From Rahnella sp. AA (GTDB taxonomy: Bacteria; Pseudomonadota; Gammaproteobacteria; Enterobacterales; Enterobacteriaceae), in contig NZ_PITQ01000004.1 in NCBI RefSeq assembly GCF_002834385.1, positions 186,001 through 250,000 of the forward strand: a stretch of 64,000 bases of DNA, given 5' to 3'. The position numbers were made by a program, and so were the translations under genes. The notes under the pieces are model-generated. The model worked only from the letters and a program-made list of their open reading frames with translations. It searched no databases and was not told where the DNA came from. How positions within the stretch are numbered: the stretch's first letter is position 1; each line of letters starts with the position of its first letter. This document shows, in pieces, positions 53,101 to 61,028 of this stretch.

Positions 53101-53626
53101 GCTCTATATGGAACTGCTGGAAAACGCCGTCGAAGCGCTGAAAGAAGGCCGCGAGCCGTCGCTGGAAGATCTGACCACCAGCCAGACCGAAGTTGAAATG
53201 CGTATGCCTGCGCTGTTGCCGGAAGATTTCATTCCTGACGTCAACACGCGTCTGTCACTGTACAAGCGTATCGCCAGTGCCAAAACCGAAGGCGAGCTGG
53301 ATGAGCTGCGCGTTGAGCTGATTGACCGGTTCGGCACGCTGCCGGACGGCGCGCGTAATCTGTTGCAGATTGCCGTGCTGCGCCTGAACGCGAAAGCGCT
53401 GGGCATCAAACGTATTGAAGGCAACGAGCGTGGCGGGTTCATCGAGTTTGGCGATAAAAACCGTGTAGATCCGGGCTTCCTGATTGGCCTGCTGCAAAAA
53501 CAGCCGCAGGTTTATCGCCTTGATGGCCCGACCAAACTGAAGTTTATGCTCGATCTCACTGACCGGCCAAAACGTCTGAAGTTTGTCGGCGACATGCTCG
53601 GGGAGTTTACAGAGCATCTGATATGA
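50183..53626 (+). CDS. mfd: Transcription-repair coupling factor Mfd
   Basis: DNA translocase that removes stalled RNA polymerase and recruits UvrA; 1147 residues (E. coli 1148). The start at 50183 (MSQDYRYSLPERP) fits that length. Order: UvrB-like domains 1a/2/1b (1-350), RNA polymerase-interacting domain (about 470-550, with VHVEHGVGRYLGLTTLE), translocase with Walker A CGDVGFGKTEVAMRAAF, DEEHRFGV box, TATPIPRTLNMA, QLRGRVGRSHHQAYAYL, and the C-terminal autoinhibitory D7 domain. Confidence 0.97.
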   Translation: MSQDYRYSLPERPGDTRQLGQLTGSACALECAQISERHTGPVMLIAPDMQNALRLRDEIQQFTDHKVLSISDWETLPYDSFSPHQEIISSRLSSLYQLPTMERGIIILPVNTLMQRVCPHEFLHGHALVMKKGQQLSRDKLRSQLEQAGYRSVDQVMEHGEFATRGALLDLYPMGSEEPYRIDFFDDEIDSLRIFDVDTQRTLTEVDHINLLPAHEFPTDKNAIELFRSQWREKFEVRRDAEHVYQQVSKGTFPAGIEYWQPLFFSQPLTTLFSYLPENTLVLNTGDLEAAAERFWQDACQRYESRRVDPMRPLLEPENLWLRVDALHAELKAWPRVQLRTDSLPKKAANTNLSYEKLPDLSVQPQNKAPMDNLRRFNESFAGSLVFSVESEGRRETLQDLLARIKLMPTLITRIEEAETAGRYIMIGACERGFLDADKQMALICESDLLGERVARRRQDSRRSINTDTLIRNLAELRPGQPVVHVEHGVGRYLGLTTLETGGITAEYLILTYAGEDKLYVPVSSLHLISRYAGGADESAPLHKLGGEAWSKARQKAAEKVRDVAAELLDIYAQREAKAGFAFKHDKEQYQLFCQAFPFETTPDQAQAINAVLTDMTQPLAMDRLVCGDVGFGKTEVAMRAAFLAVSNNKQVAVLVPTTLLAQQHFDNFRDRFASWPVRIEMMSRFRSAKEQNAVLEDAVEGKVDIIIGTHKLLQSDLRWKDLGLLIVDEEHRFGVRHKERIKAMRADVDILTLTATPIPRTLNMAMSGMRDLSIIATPPARRMAVKTFVREYDSLVVREAILREILRGGQVYYLFNDVENIEKATQRLADLVPEARIAIGHGQMRERDLERVMNDFHHQRFNVLVCTTIIETGIDIPTANTIIIERADHFGLAQLHQLRGRVGRSHHQAYAYLLTPPPKAMSTDAHKRLEAIASLEDLGAGFALATHDLEIRGAGELLGEGQSGQMTSIGFSLYMELLENAVEALKEGREPSLEDLTTSQTEVEMRMPALLPEDFIPDVNTRLSLYKRIASAKTEGELDELRVELIDRFGTLPDGARNLLQIAVLRLNAKALGIKRIEGNERGGFIEFGDKNRVDPGFLIGLLQKQPQVYRLDGPTKLKFMLDLTDRPKRLKFVGDMLGEFTEHLI

Positions 53627-53644
53627 CGGCTATCGTCATAAAAT

Positions 53645-53680
53645 AAAAAGCCCGGTGAATATTCCCACCGGGCTTTTTTA
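53645..53680. terminator. Bidirectional terminator between mfd and the cytochrome c gene
   Basis: Stem GCCCGGTG / CACCGGGC with an 8-nt loop, preceded by A and followed by T residues. Confidence 0.88.
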
Positions 53681-53700
53681 TACTTTATCAGCGCGTCCCG

Positions 53701-54942
53701 CTACGGTTTACGCAGCGCCTTCACCTGCTCTGGCGTGATATCGCCCGGCAATCCGCCGAACGTTACGCGCAGGTAATTCACCATTTCGGCAATCTGCGCG
53801 TCGTTCAGCCGCTCCGCAAAGCCCGGCATCGGCTGCATGCTTTCGCCGTTTGGGAATTCCTGCGCCGGTAAGCCTTCAAGTACCGAAACAATCAGGTTAC
53901 GGCCATCGGGCTGGCGCAGCGTGGCGTTGTTTTGCATCGCCACGGCAACGTGCGGTTTGCCGGAACCGTCAGCCATATGGCAACCGGAACACTGATCCAG
54001 ATACGTGATGCGCCCGGCGTCATTGCCGCCCTGTCCGATAGCCACCGGGACAGCCGCAGGCGGTTTGTCGCCCAGCAGATAAGTGACGATCGCGCGGTGA
54101 TCGTCTTCGGTAAGATGACGGGTGCTGAGATCGACAACTTTGTGCATTTCATCAAACGCCGATCCCTGTGGTGCAATGCCGGTGGCGAGGAAACGGCTGA
54201 GATCTGCCGGGTTCCAGCCGCGCTGCGCCAGCGCCTGCGGGGTGATGTCCGGCGCGGTGATCCGCCCCAGCGTTCCGCCCTTCAGGTTGTTATCGGTATG
54301 CATCTGACCCAGCGCACCGCGTGGTGTATGGCATTCGCCGCAGTGACCCAGCACATCCGTCAGATATTGCCCGCGCTGCCAGTCAGCAGAATCGCCCTGC
54401 GAACTGGCCGGGATCGGATCGGCGCTGCGGAACAGCAGGTTCCAGCCGATCATCGCCATGCGCTGGTTGAACGGGAACGGCATTTCGTTTTCCGGCACCG
54501 GCTGATTCACCGCCGGACGCGTCATCAGAAATGCGTACATGTCGTCAGAATCCTTACGGGTCACGCCTTTATACGAGGTGTAAGGCATCGCCGGATACAG
54601 ATGACGCCCGCCCGGCGCAACGCCTTTGGTCAGCGCCAGATAGAAATCATCCGACGTCCAGCGGCCGATACCGTCATCTGCGGACGGCGTCAGGTTGCTG
54701 CCAAAGATTTTGCCGAACGGCGTGTCCAGCGGATAACCGCCCGCCAGCGGAGCGCCGCCGGACGCGGTATGGCACGCGGCGCAGTCGGACGCCTGAACCA
54801 GATAACGGCCACGTTCAATCTGTGTGGTGTCCGCCGTGACTTTTTGCACCGGCGCGTCCGGCGTGCGGTTTTCACGCCACCAGAGCACCGCCACAACGAT
54901 GATAATCACCGCCAGCAGCAGGAGAAAAAGACGTTTTTTCAT
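53701..54942 (-). CDS. Membrane-anchored tri-heme cytochrome c
   Basis: A 413-residue protein with an N-terminal anchor or signal helix (about 3-22) and three CXXCH heme motifs: CAACH (SDCAACHTASGG), CGECH (GHCGECHTPRG) and CSGCH (DQCSGCHMADGSG). Each is followed by a distal Met region. It resembles the cytochrome subunits of alcohol and aldehyde dehydrogenases. Its ATG overlaps the stop of the 2Fe-2S subunit by 1 base (TGATG), so it is the third gene of the operon. It probably carries electrons from the molybdo-enzyme to the quinone pool or an oxidase. Confidence 0.9.
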   Translation of the reverse strand: MKKRLFLLLLAVIIIVVAVLWWRENRTPDAPVQKVTADTTQIERGRYLVQASDCAACHTASGGAPLAGGYPLDTPFGKIFGSNLTPSADDGIGRWTSDDFYLALTKGVAPGGRHLYPAMPYTSYKGVTRKDSDDMYAFLMTRPAVNQPVPENEMPFPFNQRMAMIGWNLLFRSADPIPASSQGDSADWQRGQYLTDVLGHCGECHTPRGALGQMHTDNNLKGGTLGRITAPDITPQALAQRGWNPADLSRFLATGIAPQGSAFDEMHKVVDLSTRHLTEDDHRAIVTYLLGDKPPAAVPVAIGQGGNDAGRITYLDQCSGCHMADGSGKPHVAVAMQNNATLRQPDGRNLIVSVLEGLPAQEFPNGESMQPMPGFAERLNDAQIAEMVNYLRVTFGGLPGDITPEQVKALRKP

Positions 54943-55490
54943 CACGCGTGCTCCCGGATCAGGCCTGGAGTTTTCATCACGACATCACGCACCGCTTCGT
55001 AATACCGCACGTAACCGGTACAGCGGCAGATGTGATTTTCCAGCGCCGCTTCAATCGCACCTTCCAGCTCATTCAGTGCGATTGGATTTTTTTCCAGACG
55101 CTCAAGCAGCAACGTTGCCGCATTGACAAAGCCCGGCGTGCAGTAACCGCACTGGAAACTGTAATGTTCCAGAAACGCCTGCTGAACCGGCGACAGCGTG
55201 ACTTCGCCTTTGTCATCGGTTTTGGCATGTCCTTCGACGGTACGCACTTTTTTGCCATGAAAGAAATGTGCGCCGGTAATGCAGGTCCGCACTTCTTCGC
55301 TGGTGCCGCTTTCATGATCGACAATCGCCACGCAGGCGTGACAAATCCCCTGCCCGCAGCCGAGGCGGGAACCGGTCAGCGCTACGTATTCGTGAAGAAA
55401 GTCGATCATCATCAGGCCTTCGGGAACATCCAGCGGGCCGTAATGTTGATTGTTGATAGTCAGCTCTAAAGGCTGCGTTTTGATGCTCAT
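54942..55490 (-). CDS. 2Fe-2S subunit of a molybdenum hydroxylase (IorA-like)
   Basis: A 182-residue protein with two [2Fe-2S] domains. The plant-type ferredoxin domain has GCGQGICHACVAI and a later Cys in VRTC. The alpha-helical domain has QCGYCTPGFVN and CRCTGYVRYYEAV. No signal peptide is seen, so export would depend on the Tat-targeted large subunit. The 4-bp overlap with the large-subunit gene shows coupling. The closest family by pattern is isoquinoline 1-oxidoreductase alpha; the true substrate is unknown. Confidence 0.88.
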   Translation of the reverse strand: MSIKTQPLELTINNQHYGPLDVPEGLMMIDFLHEYVALTGSRLGCGQGICHACVAIVDHESGTSEEVRTCITGAHFFHGKKVRTVEGHAKTDDKGEVTLSPVQQAFLEHYSFQCGYCTPGFVNAATLLLERLEKNPIALNELEGAIEAALENHICRCTGYVRYYEAVRDVVMKTPGLIREHA

Positions 55491-58276
55491 TGTAAAACCT
55501 CACGAATATTTTCAGCACGGACGGGCAAATCACGGAAACGGTGGCCGGTGGCATGGGCGATGGCGTTCACCAGCGCGGCGACGACCGGGATCATCACCAC
55601 TTCTGCCATGCCTTTCGGCGGATCGGTTTCCGACAGCGCAGGCAGGATGTCGCTGGTTTGTTTCCAGACGGCGACGTCGCTGGCGCGCGGCAAGTGGTAG
55701 CGGTTGAAGTTCCAGGTCCCGTTGCCCGGCCCGTCTTCGTACAGTGGCAGATACTCGTGTAATGCATGGCCGATTCCCATCGCCAGCCCGCCCTGCAACT
55801 GGCCGGAAACCAGTTCAGGCACGATCAGATTGCCGCACTCCATAATCGAATGGTGCGTCAGCAACTCAACTTTACCGGTCGCGATTTCCACTGAGATTTC
55901 GGCCAGCGTGCCGACCGCGCTGTAATAGGTCACCGACGCGTTATTACGCTGGGTTGGCGGGTAATAGACGGCGTCGCGGTTGAGCGTCTGGTATTCGCCC
56001 GCGCCCTGACGCACGGACATCCCGTCGACAGGCACGCGCTGACGGGTATTGTTCAGCGTGAAATCAGCTTCGGCCCACTGCCAGCGGTTAAAGACGTGAA
56101 CGGTCGCACCGGTCAGGCCTTTCATTTCATAGGCTTTTTTCGCCAGCGTTTCGAGGCTGAGAATTTGCATTCCGTTGGCCGTCAGGCCGCCATCCACCCA
56201 GCGCGCATCTTCTTTGCGCACGATGTACGGCGCAGCCTGTCCTCCGCCAATGCCGGTTTGCCAGATGGCCATCGCCGCGGGCCACAGGCCGTGGTCGAAG
56301 ATCAGGCGCGCCGCTTCGCGGGTGCTGTGGGAGAAGTAATAGGCCGAGTTACTGGCGCTGGACGGCGAGCAGTACGACGGCGACCAGCGCGGGTTGGTTT
56401 GCAGTTTATCCTGATCTTCCTGCGACATAATGTACGGATCGCCGCTGGTTTCCACCGGCAGTACGGACCAGTCGGTTACCGAGAAATGCGCCTGTTCAGC
56501 CGGTTTCCCCAGCCATTCGGCGCACAACACGGATTGCGACGTGGACATTCCCGTGCCCATTTCTGCTCCGCTGTGCCACAGGCTGATTTGCCCGTTTTCA
56601 CTGACTTCCACGCGGGCAAAAGAGGTTTCTGCCCCGGTGCCGAAGTCTTTCTGCACACAGCCAAAACCGACGCCGTAGCGCTTGCCCGGATTCTGGCTTT
56701 CAAAGTCTGCCTTGCGCTTCTGACGCTCCGTCCATAACGGATGAACAGCGGCTTTTTCCAGTACTTCATCCGCACGGATTGCGCCCGCCGGAATGGCGCC
56801 CTGGGTGTTTTTCATGCCGGATTTCAGGACGTTGCGCATGCGGAATGCGATCGGATCCAGCTTCAGTTCAGCGGCCAGTTCATCCATCATCATTTCGGTA
56901 GCGGCCATGCTTTGCAGCGTGCCGTAACCACGTGCGGAACCGGCATCCAGCGCCCGGGAGGCCAGCCCGACGGCGGACAAATCACTTTTCGGAAAGTAGT
57001 AAATCGACTGCGCAGCGGTTGCGCCGACCATCACAACGGACGGCGTGAAGTTGCTGCGGCCGCCGCCGTCTGCGGTCATCGCGGCGTGAAATGACTGAAG
57101 CATGCCGGTTTCGCGGTTCACGGCAATGTCGTAGTTCATATCAAACGCATGGCGCTTGAGCGAAGACTGGAACTGTTCGAAGCGGTCGTTCGCCAGGCGT
57201 ACCGGCGCGCCGTCACCGTACATCGCCGCCACTGCGCCGTAGTACGGGAAGTTATAGTGATCTTTAGAACCGTAACCGACGGTATAACACGGATGCAGGA
57301 TCAGCGTTTTCACCGTGCGGTGACCTTTTGCCATCATGCGCGGCATTTCGTCGGCCACTTCCTGCGGTGATTGCGTTGGCACCACCATATGCAGCGTTTG
57401 CGAAGCGGCGTCGTACCAGCCGTTGGCGTTATCCGGCTCCAGGGCGGACGTATCCACCGATTGCGTAGTGAAATGGCGCGACATCACCAGCCAGCCCGGC
57501 GGTGGCGTTTTCAGCTCGTCAGCCATTTCACCGGCAAAGAACATCCCCTGCTCGTCCAGCTTGCCGCCTTCGCGCCCTTCCGGCCAGACCGGCAGATGTT
57601 TGCGCATACCCACCGGGAACACCGGCATATCTTTCAGGCTGGAGAACTTATCGTCTTCATACGCAGTTTCACCACCGACGCGGACAAAGCGGAAAGTGCC
57701 CCACGGATCACGTTCCAGTGGCCCGGTTTTTTCGCCGTAACGCACTACGCCATCTTTAAATTTCAGGGCATTTTTAGCGAAACGGAATTTGGCGAAATCC
57801 TGATAGACCAGAATCGCCACGGCCTGGCCGAGATAGGCCGGTGTTTTGCCTTCCGGCAGCAACATGTCTTCCCCGTAAAACGCCGGGAACGCCAGACCAT
57901 CGCGCGCCAGCACGTCGGCAGTGACCAGCTGATCTGGCTGTAAATCATCGCCGAGCAGCGATAAATCTAACCCTGCATAAATACAGTCAGCCTGCGTCAC
58001 GCGCAGGATAAATGCATGGGCCTGTTTTTGCGGCCAGTGCGGCATGTCTTTGGCGCGGATATCGCGGGCAAAAACTTTTTGCCCCATAACCTTCGCTTTG
58101 CCATCGATACGGAAACGGACGCGCTTGTTTTGCGCATCCCATTGTGGTGACTGGAGAATTTTCTCTTCGAACAGCGCGGCGTAGGCCTTGCTGTGCAACG
58201 GGGCGAGATAAACAGAGACTCCAGCGATCACCGCGCCTTTGACAAAGCGCCGTCTGGACGGGTTGAAATTGCTCAT
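55487..58276 (-). CDS. Tat-exported molybdopterin-binding subunit (IorB-like aldehyde/N-heterocycle oxidoreductase)
   Basis: A 929-residue molybdenum-hydroxylase large subunit. The N-terminus has a twin-arginine signal (NPSRRRFVKGAVIAG), so the enzyme works in the periplasm. Molybdopterin-binding blocks include the Gly-rich GAEMGTGMSTSQSV and LEISVEIATGKVEL-type segment near 820. A Glu in PPKGMAEVVMIP aligns with the catalytic Glu of the xanthine oxidase family. With the 2Fe-2S and cytochrome c subunits it forms an electron chain to the membrane. Substrate (aldehyde or N-heterocycle) cannot be told from the sequence. Confidence 0.88.
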   Translation of the reverse strand: MSNFNPSRRRFVKGAVIAGVSVYLAPLHSKAYAALFEEKILQSPQWDAQNKRVRFRIDGKAKVMGQKVFARDIRAKDMPHWPQKQAHAFILRVTQADCIYAGLDLSLLGDDLQPDQLVTADVLARDGLAFPAFYGEDMLLPEGKTPAYLGQAVAILVYQDFAKFRFAKNALKFKDGVVRYGEKTGPLERDPWGTFRFVRVGGETAYEDDKFSSLKDMPVFPVGMRKHLPVWPEGREGGKLDEQGMFFAGEMADELKTPPPGWLVMSRHFTTQSVDTSALEPDNANGWYDAASQTLHMVVPTQSPQEVADEMPRMMAKGHRTVKTLILHPCYTVGYGSKDHYNFPYYGAVAAMYGDGAPVRLANDRFEQFQSSLKRHAFDMNYDIAVNRETGMLQSFHAAMTADGGGRSNFTPSVVMVGATAAQSIYYFPKSDLSAVGLASRALDAGSARGYGTLQSMAATEMMMDELAAELKLDPIAFRMRNVLKSGMKNTQGAIPAGAIRADEVLEKAAVHPLWTERQKRKADFESQNPGKRYGVGFGCVQKDFGTGAETSFARVEVSENGQISLWHSGAEMGTGMSTSQSVLCAEWLGKPAEQAHFSVTDWSVLPVETSGDPYIMSQEDQDKLQTNPRWSPSYCSPSSASNSAYYFSHSTREAARLIFDHGLWPAAMAIWQTGIGGGQAAPYIVRKEDARWVDGGLTANGMQILSLETLAKKAYEMKGLTGATVHVFNRWQWAEADFTLNNTRQRVPVDGMSVRQGAGEYQTLNRDAVYYPPTQRNNASVTYYSAVGTLAEISVEIATGKVELLTHHSIMECGNLIVPELVSGQLQGGLAMGIGHALHEYLPLYEDGPGNGTWNFNRYHLPRASDVAVWKQTSDILPALSETDPPKGMAEVVMIPVVAALVNAIAHATGHRFRDLPVRAENIREVLQ

Positions 58277-58493
58277 AAATTTCCTTGCTTCTTATTGTCT
58301 TTCTTATTTTCCGGCACTTCACAATCTGTAATAAATCCTGAAAATACCGCTTATAGCGGGTGATTATAGGTATTCAACTTAATTTAAGTCATGACGAATC
58401 ACACATTTTTAATACTTCATTCACAAACTTGCGCAAAGAAATGGGATAATTATTTGTGTTGCGCAAACAATGAACAAAAGGGATCGACGCAAA

Positions 58494-59102
58494 ATGGCAG
58501 GCATTCTTCTTCTCGCGGCGGGTTCAGGAAACCGGTTTATCGCAGCGGGCGGCACAGGCAATAAACTCAATGCGGTAATGGCGAAAACAGCAGAAAACTC
58601 TGTGACGATTTTCGACACGACGCTGGCACAGGCGCTGGCCAGCGGAATGCCGGTTCACGTCATTACCCGTCCGGATAATGTACCGGTTCAGGCCAGTTGC
58701 GCCCGCGCGAAGGTGCCGGTGACGCTGGCTGAAACGGGCGGAACCGGTGAATCCATTGCCGCAGGCGTGCGGGATACGCCGGGCTGGAACGGATGGTTAA
58801 TTCATCTTGCGGATATGCCTTTTGTGACGCCGGAGATTTTTATCGCTGTGGCTGGCACCCTGCGGCACGCCAGCGTTGCGCGCCCTTACTGGCAAAACGA
58901 GCCGGGGCATCCGGTAGGATTTGCCAGCCCGCTCAGGGAAAAGTTGCTGCAACTGCGCGGCGATCAGGGCGCGCGGGAACTGCTCCACGACCATGAAATG
59001 CTGCGCGTAGATTTTAATAATCCGGCGGTGATCCGCGATATCGATCTGCCTTCCCAACTTTCAGCGCGTGTTTTAAACGGAAATTTGTATGCAACATCTT
59101 GA
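58494..59102 (+). CDS. MocA-like molybdenum cofactor nucleotidyltransferase
   Basis: About 202 residues with the MobA-like NTP-transferase opening MAGILLLAAGSGNRFIAAGG and a later LADMPFVTPE motif. The MocA branch makes molybdopterin cytosine dinucleotide, the cofactor form used by this type of hydroxylase. The Lys after the Gly-rich loop is in GNKLNAVM. The start is uncertain: an ATG at 58470 adds 8 residues, but 58494 fits family N-termini. It is divergent from the enzyme operon and overlaps the xdhC-like gene by 14 bp. Confidence 0.82.
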   Translation: MAGILLLAAGSGNRFIAAGGTGNKLNAVMAKTAENSVTIFDTTLAQALASGMPVHVITRPDNVPVQASCARAKVPVTLAETGGTGESIAAGVRDTPGWNGWLIHLADMPFVTPEIFIAVAGTLRHASVARPYWQNEPGHPVGFASPLREKLLQLRGDQGARELLHDHEMLRVDFNNPAVIRDIDLPSQLSARVLNGNLYATS

Positions 59103-60072
59103 TATTCAAGTTATTACGCAGGCCAGCGACTGGCTGACGCACCATCCGGTCTGGCTTTGTACCGTGCTGACAACTTATGGCTCTTCCCCGCGAGTGCCCG
59201 GTGCGCTGCTGGTCGCCGCCAGCGACGGGCGCTACTGCGGTTCGCTGTCCGGCGGTTGTGTGGAAGAAGATTTCTTACAACGCATCGCGGCGGGCGAATA
59301 TCAGCAGGCCAGTCAGATTGTGCGTTATGGCGAAGGTGGCCTCACGCCCAATATCGCGCTTCCGTGCGGGGGGTCGCTCGACGTACTGATTGAATATCTC
59401 CCTGCCACGGCCGGAAACCGCGAGTATCTGCAAAAAATGGGCATGGCGCTGGCCGGGCATTACGCACTGGATAAATCGCTCACACTGCCTGCGGCCTGCG
59501 ATCATCTGACGCTGACGACTTACCGCAATTCCACTCAGGTGATGCGCGACGGCGACTGTGTGACGTTACATCTTGCCGCCCCGCCGCAGTTGCTGATCGC
59601 CGGGCTGTCAAACGTCGCGCTATATTGCGCAGATTTCGCCTGTGCGCTGGGTTTTGAAGTGGTGATTTGTGAATGCCGCGAAGAGATTCTGGAAAACTTT
59701 TTGCCCGCGCTGAAACCGGAGGTCAGGCTGGAAAAACAGTTTCCGGCGCGGTATCTCGAACAGCAAGGCTGTCACGCCAACACGGCGATTGTGGCGCTGA
59801 CGCACGATCCGCGAATGGATGACCTGACGCTGATGGAAGCCATTAATACACCGGCGTTTTATATCGGTGCGATGGGTTCACAGCGTAACAGCGCCAGGCG
59901 GCGTGAGCGCCTGCAGACCATTGCGGATTTCACGACGCAGGATTTTGCGCGGCTTCATGCACCGGTGGGTTTAGCCATCGGCAGCAAAACGCCGGCTGAA
60001 ATTGCGCTGGCGGTAATGGCCGACATCGTGAAATACAAGAACGGAATCGAGCAGGAAAACGCCGCTGCCTGA
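59089..60072 (+). CDS. XdhC/CoxI family molybdenum cofactor insertion protein
   Basis: A 327-residue XdhC-type chaperone, which binds the molybdenum cofactor and helps its sulfuration and insertion into the enzyme. N-terminal XdhC_CoxI domain with TYGSSPRVPGALLVA and SGGCVEEDF, and a C-terminal Rossmann domain (LLIAGLSNVALYCADFA, IGAMGSQRNSARRRERL). The overlap with the MocA-like gene shows co-translation. This pair is the dedicated maturation half of the cluster, like PaoD in E. coli. Confidence 0.9.
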   Translation: MQHLDIQVITQASDWLTHHPVWLCTVLTTYGSSPRVPGALLVAASDGRYCGSLSGGCVEEDFLQRIAAGEYQQASQIVRYGEGGLTPNIALPCGGSLDVLIEYLPATAGNREYLQKMGMALAGHYALDKSLTLPAACDHLTLTTYRNSTQVMRDGDCVTLHLAAPPQLLIAGLSNVALYCADFACALGFEVVICECREEILENFLPALKPEVRLEKQFPARYLEQQGCHANTAIVALTHDPRMDDLTLMEAINTPAFYIGAMGSQRNSARRRERLQTIADFTTQDFARLHAPVGLAIGSKTPAEIALAVMADIVKYKNGIEQENAAA

Positions 60073-60095
60073 GCCTTTGGCGATTCCGCTGCACA

Positions 60096-60132
60096 AAAAA
60101 AGCAGCCTGAGGAAAACCTCAGGCTGCTTTTT
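60096..60132. terminator. Bidirectional terminator between the xdhC-like gene and ycfJ
   Basis: Perfect 15-bp stem (AAAAGCAGCCTGAGG / CCTCAGGCTGCTTTT) with an AAAA loop and A/T borders. Confidence 0.92.
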
Positions 60133-60150
60133 GTCTGGCTTACCGGCGAA

Positions 60151-60687
60151 TTACGAACGGGTAAGCTGCAGCTGGCCGCTTTTATCCAGCGGAATTTGAG
60201 TGCCCGGATCGTGGTCCATACGAACTTTCCCTTGCTGATCGCCTATTTTGTAGGTCACATCATACCCGAGCGTTTTGTCTGATTTGTCGTACACGGTTTT
60301 ACAGCGCTGCTGCTGAGTCGTGTACGTATCATTTTCCTGCATACTGCTCTGGACGCGGTTACCGGCGTAACCGCCCCCCAGCGCACCGGCTACCGTCGCG
60401 ACATCACGCCCGCGTCCGCCGCCAAACTGATGTCCCAGCACGCCACCGGCGACAGCACCCAGTACGGAACCGGTAATCTGGTGCTCATCCTGCACAGGGC
60501 GACGGTGAGTCACGGTCACATCACGGCATTCCTGTCGTGGAGTTTTGGTGGTCTCTTTAATTGGCGTCGCGCTGACAACCTGCGCATACTGCGGGCCCGA
60601 TGAAAAAACGTTCATGCTCGCAACGCCAGCAATGCCCAACGCCGCAGCCACTCCGATACCGACCCCAGCTAACATTGACTTGTTCAC
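60151..60687 (-). CDS. ycfJ: Glycine-zipper 2TM-domain protein YcfJ
   Basis: A 178-residue envelope protein very close to E. coli YcfJ (179). GTG start at 60687 (MNKSMLAGVGIGVAAALG) with GGAGG 7 nt upstream; a 76-residue upstream extension was rejected. N-terminal hydrophobic segment, YAQVVSATPIKET, the glycine zipper GSVLGAVAGGVLGHQFGGG and VAGALGGGYAGN, and a C-terminal YDVTYKIGDQQGKVRM block. Likely an exported, membrane-associated protein. Function not established. Confidence 0.93.
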   Translation of the reverse strand: MNKSMLAGVGIGVAAALGIAGVASMNVFSSGPQYAQVVSATPIKETTKTPRQECRDVTVTHRRPVQDEHQITGSVLGAVAGGVLGHQFGGGRGRDVATVAGALGGGYAGNRVQSSMQENDTYTTQQQRCKTVYDKSDKTLGYDVTYKIGDQQGKVRMDHDPGTQIPLDKSGQLQLTRS

Positions 60688-60952
60688 AGGACTTCCTCCG
60701 AAAATGTTACCGCGCAACTGCGCCCGTTTTGAGCACACCTCAGCGGACAACAACACATCTGAGGTTCGGCGTGCGCGAATCGCCTTCTGTAAACTTATTG
60801 TTAATTCTGACCGCCAAAACGTAAGCAAACAATAAGACGAATTCTGTAAATGAGATAAATGGGTGTACGTGCGGGCGTTTCGGAGGATTCTTAGCTGACA
60901 AACTGGAGGCAGCAAGATCTTCTGCTGCGGGCAGGAGGTGGTGCTAAAAAAT

Positions 60953-60980
60953 GGAAAAGCCTGTAAGAAACAGGCTTTTA
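60953..60980 (-). terminator. Rho-independent terminator of ndh
   Basis: Stem AAAAGCCTG / CAGGCTTTT with a 7-nt loop, 49 nt past the ndh stop. Works best on the minus strand (TTTTTCC follows). Confidence 0.75.
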
Positions 60981-61028
60981 GGTCTGAAACGATTCAGCCA
61001 GCTCAGAAAAAAAGCCGGCAGTTCAGAA

